From Monoplex corrugatus (taxonomy: Eukaryota > Mollusca > Gastropoda > Littorinimorpha > Ranellidae), in assembly GCA_030674185.1 (NCBI GenBank), contig CM060312.1, positions 76,945,354-77,009,353 on the forward strand: a DNA stretch of 64,000 nucleotides. The letters run 5' to 3'. Below are positions 57,525-64,000 of the stretch, one piece after another. Every line of letters begins with the position of its first letter. Positions within the stretch are counted from its first letter, which is position 1. Made by a program: the position numbers and the translations under genes. Below the pieces are notes generated by a model that worked only from the letters and a program-made list of their open reading frames with translations, was not told the DNA's origin and made no database searches.

Positions 57525-57845
57525 AACTTACGGAGATTTCGTAATATGCTACACCCGTTAAATAATTTCCCATTTTCTATAAAAAAAAAAAAAAAAAAAA
57601 AGAAAAAAAAGAAAAAGGAGATTTAAAAGGTGTTCATGATACGCTACACCTGTTAAAGTAACGCGTTAAACATTTCCCCTCCTATCCCCCACCCCACACA
57701 CACACAAAAGGAGATTCAAAAAGGTGCTCGTAGTACGCTATATACCTGTGAAAATAACACATTAAATACCCCCCCCCCCCCACACACACACACATATAAA
57801 AAGGAGATTTAAAAAGGTGTTCGTAGTACGCTACACCAATAAAAG
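57525..57845 (+). repeat. imperfect tandem repeat, about 100-bp unit, four copies
   Basis: GGAGATTTAAAAAGGTGTTCGTAGTACGC and TACACCTGTTAAAGTAAC recur at 57,533, 57,616, 57,710 and 57,802. Homopolymer runs (A24, C13) and CACACA lie between the copies. Confidence 0.8.
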
Positions 57846-57888
57846 TTAACACTTTACTGGCCACCGCTAGAAAGCGGCGTGACCGTTT

Positions 57889-58140
57889 TTAAACCCTTTG
57901 ACTCCAGCACCGTCTTGTATTGCCAACCATGCTAGCAAAGCAAAAGTTAACCCTTTGACTCCCTCACCCTATCCAAAGCAAAAACTTACCCTTTAGACTC
58001 CCTCCGCCCTATCCACCAGCTTCCTGATAGGATGAAGGGGTCAAAGGGTTAAGTTTTTGCAGTTGGTGGATAGGGTGAGGGGGTCAAAAGGTTAAGTTTT
58101 TGCGGTGAGTGGATAGGGTGCGGGAGTCAAAGGGGTAATT
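57889..58140. mobile_element. TTAA-flanked fold-back element, copy 5
   Basis: Starts TTAAACCCTTTGACTCCAGC and ends GGGAGTCAAAGGGGTAATTAA. It contains GCTAGCAAAGCAAAAGTTAAC and extra arm repeats, so it is an inverted-order or rearranged copy. It ends about 70 bp downstream (transcript sense) of the donor of the cadherin exon at 58,213. Confidence 0.75.
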
Positions 58141-58212
58141 AACTTGGAGAAACTACCCTTCAGCAACCCAAAGTGACGGTGCAAAGAACTGAAGTTGCGT
58201 CTCTTATCTTAC

Positions 58213-58629
58213 TCGACCTCCACGGTGACAACAGCAGAACTGTTCAGAGAAGGCGTTCCCCCGTCAACGGCCAGAACCTGCAAGTGGTACCTCGCGCCCT
58301 CGCTCAGACCGGCATCCGGGATGTCTACGAGACTCAACACCCCCTCAGCAGACAGAGAAAACGGGTTCTCGGTACCCTTGTACATCCAGGAGAAGGTGAC
58401 CTGTCCGTTCTGACCCTGGTCCCTGTCCACCGCTTGGAGAGTGGCCAGTTGTGTATCGGCGGGGGTGTCTCTGGAGATACGGATCTCCCTGATAGGCAGG
58501 ATGTACGGGGCGTTATCGTTGACGTCCAGAATCGTAATGCTGACGGTGGCAGTGCCTGAACGGGAAGGTGAACCGTTGTCTGTGGCAGTGACGACGAACT
58601 GCCCATGGGGGACCAGCTCACGGTCCAAG
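58213..58629 (-). CDS. cadherin-family gene, internal exon (downstream of the two)
   Basis: Acceptor CTTTTCAG, donor GTCGA|GTAAGA, 417 bp, starting and ending in phase 2. It joins the upstream exon to read YTARSLDREL. It continues VPHGQFVVTATDNGSPS and ends its first repeat with ITILDVNDNAP, a calcium-binding linker. A second repeat has PADTQLATLQAVDRDQGQNG, FSWMYKGTENPFSLSAEGVL, GARYHLQVLAVDGGTPSLNS and VTVEVE. LDRE, DxNDN, DRD and AVDGGTP are the classical cadherin calcium-ligand motifs. Extracellular calcium-dependent adhesion is the family role. Transmembrane and cytoplasmic exons are not in the window. Confidence 0.92.
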
Positions 58630-58692
58630 CTGAAAAGTGAACAACAACGACAATTAAAAAAAAAAAGCTATAGTATCAATAATATTCTTATA

Positions 58693-59200
58693 TTAAACCC
58701 TTTGACTCCCGCACCCTATCCACCAACTGCAAAAAACTTGACCCTTTGACTCCCGCACCCGATCTACGAACTGCAAAAACTTGACCCTTTGACTCCTTCG
58801 CCCTATTCACCAACTGGGAAAAACTTAACCCTTGACTCCCGCACTCTATCCACCAACTGGAAAAACTTAACCCTTTGACTCCCGCACACTATCCACCGAC
58901 TGCAAAAAAAACAACCTTTAACCCTTTGACGCTCTCCCCTATCCACCAACTGCAAAAACTTAAACCTTTGACTCCCTCATACACCCTATCCACCAACTGC
59001 AAAAACTTAACCCTTTGACTCCCGCACCCTGTCCACCAACTGCAAAAACTTAAACCTTTGACTCCCTCGCCCTATCCACCAGCTTCCTGCAGGAAGGTGG
59101 AGGATAGGATGAAGGAATCAAGGGGTTAAGGTTTTGCTTCGCTAGCGCGGTTGACAGTGTAGGATGCTGGTGGACAGGGCGCGGGAGTTCAAAAGGTTAA
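58693..59200. mobile_element. TTAA-flanked fold-back element, copy 6, with expanded arm array
   Basis: TTAA at 58,693-58,696 and 59,197-59,200. The left arm unit (CCCTTTGACTCCCGCACC, CTATCCACCAACTGCAAAAA, CTTAA; about 43 bp) is repeated about eight times (58,697-59,052). Then comes the central hairpin (CACCAGCTTCCTGCAGGAAG at 59,077-59,096) and one right arm with GCTTCGCTAGCGCGGTTGAC. It begins about 64 bp upstream (transcript sense) of the cadherin exon acceptor. Confidence 0.85.
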
Positions 59201-59204
59201 AAGT

Positions 59205-60370
59205 CATTATTCTATAATGTTGTCCGAACTCATTTATACTCATCACCCACTACACATAATCAGCAACAATAACAATAGCAAGATTATCAATGATAATGAT
59301 ACTATTATAAATCACAGCAAATCATTGTTGTCCGAAATTATTTGTACTCATTACTATTATAATAAATCAATATAAACCATTGTTGTATATCGTTGTTCTC
59401 CGAAATCATTTGTACTCACTACGCACTACACATAATCAGGAACACTAACAATAGCAATGGTATCAACAATAATGTTATTATTGTAAATCACTTATATCAT
59501 TGTTGCATATCGTTCTCCGAATTCACTTGTGCTCATTACGCATTACACATAGACAGGAAGAATAACAAGAGCAAAATTATCAACGATAATGTTAAGTCCA
59601 AAACAAGTGTGTCTGCCTGCGTTCAAGCAAACAGGAACCAGAAAAAAAACACGAAAGAAGAATAAAAACGCGTATTTAATACAAGACAAGACAGGCACAA
59701 ATTTTCGGCTAACTGGCCTTTGTCAAGCGTAAGATCATAAACGAACAAACACCAGATACAAAAATTAAGAGAAAAAGACTGAAACTTCCCTGCTGCTCGG
59801 TCCAGTGTGAGAAAAAGATTTTTGCCTGGCTTGTCTTGTTGTACATGTGTATTGAATAAGCGTTCTTGTTCTTCTTTCGTGTTTTTTTGTTGTTTTTTTT
59901 TTTTTTGGTTCCTGTTAACGATAATGTCATTACTATAAATCATTCTAAATCATTGTTGTCCGAAATCATTTCTACTCATTACTGTTATAATAAATCAATA
60001 TAAATCATTGCTGTATATTGTTGTTCTCAACTGTACTCATTACGCATTACGAATAATCAGGAACACAGACAATAGTGATGGTATCAACAATACTGTTACT
60101 GTTATAAATCACTTAATTCATTGTTGCATATTGCTGTTCTCCAAGAACCATGATGACGGGTGATTATGATAATTGTGAGTGTAGAAATCGTGATCATGGC
60201 AATCTGATTACAAGAATCAGGATTATGAGTTTCTGAATATGATGGTAATTATGAGAACTGCAACTACAATAAGATTCGTGATTATGGGAACCATGACTAT
60301 GATAATCGTACTATGATAATAATAATTATAAGAATTATGATGATGAGAAACATGATTCCGGGAAACACAA
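59205..60370. repeat. cadherin intron with degenerate tandem repeats
   Basis: A unit of about 110-130 bp (TCATTGTTGTCCGAAATCATT, TACTCATTACGCATTACACA, TAATCAGGAACA, ATCAACAATAATGTTATTAT, TATAAATCA) repeats about five times at 59,215-59,592 and 59,917-60,140, interrupted by a hairpin element. Past 60,140 the sequence is ATGATTATG-rich. No coding content. Confidence 0.75.
59593..59916. mobile_element. hairpin element with 11-bp flanking duplication
   Basis: AACGATAATGT occurs at 59,582-59,592 and 59,917-59,927. Inside, AACAGGAACCAGAAAAAAAA (59,630 on) and its complement (ending GGTTCCTGTT, 59,907-59,916) begin a long imperfect inverted repeat of about 75 bp that includes CACGAAAGAAGAA and ACAAGACA. 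The centre has TTCGGCTAACTGGCCTTTG. It has no ORF. The flanking duplication could also derive from the surrounding tandem repeat. Confidence 0.55.
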
Positions 60371-60420
60371 GCTATGGGAGATGGTGATTTACCGAAAATA
60401 AAAGACACGCTGAAGCTAAC

Positions 60421-61006
60421 CTTCTGGCCGTGTAAATTCGTCCGCTGCTCGAGTTCATCCAGAAAGCCGAGTTCAAGTAGTCTTCATCTTCATTTTGGGT
60501 GGCAGACAGAGAGTAGCGGATGGCCCCGTTGTCACCGATATCCACATCTACAGCTTCCACCTCGCCAATCTCCGTGTCTATGGGCATATCCTCGCTGATG
60601 ACCATATTGAACGTTTCAACAGGGAAGCTGGGAGAGTTGTCGTTCTCGTCAAGCACGTACAGTGTCAAGGACGCGGTAGAGGTCAAGGGAGGCAACCCGT
60701 GATCCAGGCAGACGATCCGTGAGTGGTATAAAGACTTGTACTCGCGGTCCAAGTAGGTGGACAGGAAGACTGAGTACGTGGTGGAATCAAGTTTTTGTAG
60801 TTCCATCACAGTGGTTTCAGACTGGATGGCACAGGAGACTGATCCTTCTGGGCCGGTGTCGCCGTCATGGACCTCGACAAGAGCCAGGACGGTGCCTATT
60901 TGGGCCAGCTCTGACACGGACACTTCTGACGTGAATGTGGACAGGGAGAGAACTGTGATATTTGGCGCTTGGTTGTTGTTGCTGTCGCTGGTTTCGCTCG
61001 CTGTGC
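60421..61006 (-). CDS. cadherin-family gene, internal exon (upstream of the two)
   Basis: Acceptor TTGTATTACAG, donor CCAGAAG|GTTAGC, 586 bp. Encodes TASETSDSNNNQAPNITVLS, a cadherin repeat with ELAQIGTVLALVEVHDGDTG, SCAIQSETTVMELQKLDSTT, YSVFLSTYLDREYKSLYHSR and the linker LYVLDENDNSPSFP. The next repeat runs PIDTEIGEVEAVDVDIGDNG to SGRIYTAR. Most likely a protocadherin-like or large non-classical cadherin, as large exons holding about one and a half repeats suggest. The acceptor is unusual: its upstream tract is the 3' tail of a LINE. Confidence 0.92.
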
Positions 61007-61009
61007 CTG

Positions 61010-62706
61010 TAATACAATATAATACAATATTTTATTTATAGGCCTATAGCGCAAAATCTTGATAAAATCAAATCTAAGCGCTAAAACAGACACACACGCA
61101 CGCACGCACACACACGCACGCACGCGCGCGCACCACACACACACACACACACACCACACACGCGCGCACACGCACACGGCTATAAATGGGGAGAAAGAAT
61201 AAAAGCAATGGAAAGTTATAGAGAGCATATTATTTACAATTATATATTACAATGTGATTCCCCTCCGAGTGGAGACAGGCTGCAGAGGGGATTGAGTGAG
61301 GTCAGGATTTTATGCAGAGGAGAAAAGGTGAGTTTTGAGAGCGGACTTGAAGGAGACAAAAGTAGGTTGCTGACGGACAGAGAGAGGAAGTTTGTTCCAG
61401 GAAAGTGGACCAGAAATAGAGAAGGCTCGTGGACCATAGGTATTGAGGTTAGTGCGTGGAAAGCGAAAAAGTCAGAAGATCGGAGGCAGAGCGGAGGGTA
61501 CGTGAGGGAACATAGTTCTCAAGTAGGCTTGACAGGTAATCGGGGGCTGCGTTATTGAGGCTTTTGTAGCACATGGTGTCTAGTTTGTACTGTATGCGCT
61601 TTGATACAGGGAGCCAGTGAAGTTGTGCCAGGAGAGGAGATATGTGGTCAGCTTTTTTCTTTTTTAGTACAAGGCGTGCAGCATTGTTTTGAATGAGCTG
61701 CAGGATGTGAATGGTGGAGGCAGGAAGACCAGACAGGAGTGAATTGCAATAGTCAATGCGAGACATTATGAAGGAGAGAACGAGTTTTGCAGTTGTTTCG
61801 ACAGAGAGATACTTCCTGATCAGGCTTATACGATGGAGGTGATAGTAGCAGGATCTGGCAGTTTGAGAAACAAAGTTGTTCATGGAGAGGGTAGAGTCAA
61901 TGCAGACACCAAGGTTTTTAGCTGAATCAGAAATTGGGACTGATGTGTTACATAATGGGAGAGAAAGAGGAGGCAGCTGAGAAAGTTTCTGACGGGTGCC
62001 AATGAGGATAGCTTCTGTCTTGTCGTCATTAAGCTGAAGTTTGTTGAACGTCATCCAATTCTTAATATCCGAGTAACACTCAGTGGTGCGAGTCAAGAGG
62101 CGCTGTATATTGTCTGGTGTGTCACTGTCTAGAAGTTGGGTGTCATCAGCATAGAAGTGGTGTTTTATAGAGTGGGAGTTGATGATGGTGGACAGGGGAG
62201 AGGTGTAAAGAGTGAAAAGAACAGGGCCAAGGACAGATCCTTGTGGAACACCACAGGTCAGGTATGCAGGTTGAGAGTAAGTGCCATTAATGAGAACAGT
62301 TTGTTTTCTGTTTGATAGATATGAAGTGAACCAGGAGAGAGCAGTGTCAGAGATGCCAAAAGTATGATGAAGTCTAGAAAGGAGAATACCATGATCAATG
62401 GTATCAAAGGCTGCAGACAGGTCAAGGAGTGTGAGGAGAGAGACTTTGCCAGTATCAGTTGCAAGGTGGAGATTGTTGAGAATGTGTAGCAGGGCAGTTT
62501 CAGTGCTATGGCACTGGCGGTAGGCTGACTGGAAAGGATTGAGGAGATTGTTGGCAGACAGGTGAGAGTTCAGCTGGTTGAGGACGACTTTTTCAAGGAG
62601 TTTTGACAAGAAAGAGAGATTAGAGATAGGCCGGTAATTTTTCAGTTCATTTGGGTCTAAATTGTATTTCTTGAGGAGAGGGTGAAAACTTTTATTTTTA
62701 AGAATT
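61010..62706 (-). mobile_element. 5'-truncated L2/CR1-like LINE inserted at a cadherin acceptor
   Basis: The reverse transcriptase domain begins at about 62,700, adjoining a GT microsatellite. The ORF is followed by the 3' UTR with CA/CG-rich repeat, the palindromic tail AGCGCTTAGATTTGATTTTA...TTTTGCGCTATAGG, and an AT-rich end TAAATAAAATATTGTATTA that runs into the acceptor of the cadherin exon at 61,006. It shares its 3' end with 16,530-16,590 and 38,286-38,391. Confidence 0.88.
61240..62706 (-). pseudogene. LINE reverse transcriptase, one frameshift near the C-terminus
   Basis: The reading frame runs from the truncation point at about 62,700 (ELKNYRPISNLSFLSKLLEK) through QSAYRQCHSTETALL, motif A LTLLDLSAAFDTIDH, motif B CGVPQGSVLGPVLFTLY, motif C HHFYADDTQLL, NWMTFNKLQLNDDKTE, AKNLGVCIDSTLSM, RIDYCNSLLSGLP and HISPLLAQLHWLPVSKRIQY. 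All three catalytic blocks are intact. After LRSASDLLTF an extra T (near 61,465-61,472) shifts the frame. The true C-terminus (FKSALKTHLFSS) is in the next frame. The CTHLF-type ending places it in the L2/CR1 group. It is the best preserved RT in the window. Confidence 0.88.
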
Positions 62707-62725
62707 CTATTTGTGTGTGTGTGTG

Positions 62726-62798
<73 letters not shown>

Positions 62799-62818
62799 TG
62801 TGTGTGTGTGTGTGCGTG
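62707..62818. repeat. GT microsatellite
   Basis: (GT)n about 110 bp at the truncated 5' end of the LINE. Confidence 0.95.
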
Positions 62819-64000
62819 TGTTATGTATGTATGTATGTATGTTTGGATGGATGGATGTATGTATGTTATGTATGTATGTTCTGTATGTATGTATGTTATG
62901 TATGTGTGTATGTTATGTATGTATGTATGTTATGTATGTATGTATGTATGTATGTATGTATGTATGTTCTGTATGTATGTATGTTGTGTATGTGTGTATG
63001 TTATGTATGTATGTATGTTATGTATGTGTGTATGAATGTATGTATGTTATGTCTGTATGTATGTTATGTATGTATGCATGTTATGTATGTATGTTATGTA
63101 TGTATGTATGTATGTGTGTATGTTATGTATGTATGTATGTTATGTATGTATGTATGTATTTATGTATGTATGTATGTAGTATTATGTATGTATGTTATGT
63201 TATGTATGTTATGTATGTATGTTATGTATGTATGTTATGTATTAGTTATGTATGTATGTATGTATGTATGTTAGTATGTATGTTATGTATGTTATGTATG
63301 TATGTTATGTATGTATGTTATGTATTATGTATGTATGTATGTATGTATGTATGTTATGTTATGTATGTATGTTATGTATGTTATGTATGTATGTTTTGTA
63401 TGTATGTTGTAGTATGTATGTTATGTATGTATGTATGTTTATGTATGTTAGTATGTATGTATATGTATGTATGTTATGTATGTATGTTATGTATGTATGT
63501 TTATGTATGTATGTATGTATGTTATGTATGTATGTGTATGTATGTATGTATGTTATGTATGTTATGTATGTTATGTATGTTATGTGTAGTATGTATGTAG
63601 TTATTGTATGTATGTATGTATGTATGTTATTGTATGTTATGTTATGTATGTATGTTATAGTATGTTATGTATGTATGTTATGTATGTTATGTATGTATGT
63701 TATGTATGTTATGTATGTATGTATGTTATGTATGTATGTATGTATGTATTATTATGTATGTATGTATGTATGTATGTTATGTTATGTATGTATGTATGTT
63801 ATGTATGTATGTATGTTATGTATATGTATTATGTATGTATTATGTATGTTATGTATGTATGTATGTATTTATGTTATGTATGTATGTTTATGTATGTTAT
63901 GTATGTATGTATGTTATTGTATGTTGTATGTATTTTATGTTATGTTATTGTATGTTATGTATGTATTATGTAGTATGTTATGTATGTATTTTATGTAGTA
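62819..64000. repeat. ATGT satellite, more than 1.18 kb, running off the window
   Basis: (ATGT)n with frequent (TATGTTATG) phase slips continues to the last base. The Met/Tyr/Val/Cys ORFs are translations of the repeat. The true array length is unknown. Confidence 0.97.

Noticed and set aside
53646..58200. Further cadherin exons (transmembrane or cytoplasmic)
   Set aside because: No minus-strand frame shows DxNDN, LDRE or a hydrophobic helix with splice sites; the gene's 3' part is not visible here.
62682..63998. Long Cys/Val/Met/Tyr ORFs (up to 295 residues)
   Set aside because: All are translations of GT and ATGT microsatellites; every frame of such repeats stays open.

Overview
This window is nuclear DNA of an animal. 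It has spliced genes with GT-AG introns, many CA/GT, GA and ATGT microsatellites, tRNA-derived SINEs and at least five groups of non-LTR retrotransposons. The LINE types, SINE density and a cadherin with compact exons suggest a lophotrochozoan, most likely a mollusc (perhaps a gastropod). That assignment is inference. No bacterial-type operon, CRISPR array, rRNA or genuine tRNA gene was seen.

Two host genes are visible, both on the minus strand. (1) A seven-coding-exon gene (28,955 down to 14,262, 563 residues) encodes a single-pass membrane protein: signal peptide, CUB-like ectodomain with four cysteines, one transmembrane helix, and a long basic then acidic/proline-rich cytoplasmic tail with two PPxY motifs. 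A non-coding first exon and a TATA-less promoter with ETS-like and YY1-like motifs lie near 33.8 kb. The exon phases all fit. (2) A cadherin/protocadherin-type gene contributes two internal exons (61,006-60,421 and 58,629-58,213). The rest lies outside the window or is not recognisable.

Layout. 1-3.6 kb: an RTE-type LINE tail, then a nearly full-length LINE with a defective reverse transcriptase. 3.6-14 kb: SINEs, dispersed repeats, tandem arrays and microsatellites downstream of gene 1. 14.3-33.9 kb: gene 1, its introns filled with relic LINEs (L1/Tx1-like, L2-like, R2-like), a 612-bp TTAA-flanked MITE and minisatellites. 34.1-38.5 kb: a broken CR1-like LINE with a PHD-finger ORF1. 37.6-51.3 kb: two tandem copies of a 6.87-kb unit, each with the CR1 3' end, a minus-strand RTE relic and a copy of the gene 1 promoter. 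51.1-53.3 kb: an inverted, head-to-head partial copy of the 5' end of gene 1, with a stop codon in the signal-peptide exon. 53.4-58 kb: LINE scraps and satellites. 58-61 kb: the cadherin exons. 61.0-62.7 kb: an L2/CR1-like LINE whose tail abuts a cadherin splice acceptor. 62.7 kb to the end: a GT and ATGT microsatellite.

The most unusual material is structural: a head-to-head inverted duplication of a promoter and first coding exon, a nested tandem duplication, and a family of palindromic TTAA-flanked fold-back elements (six sites), two of which bracket a cadherin exon at about 65-75 bp on each side.
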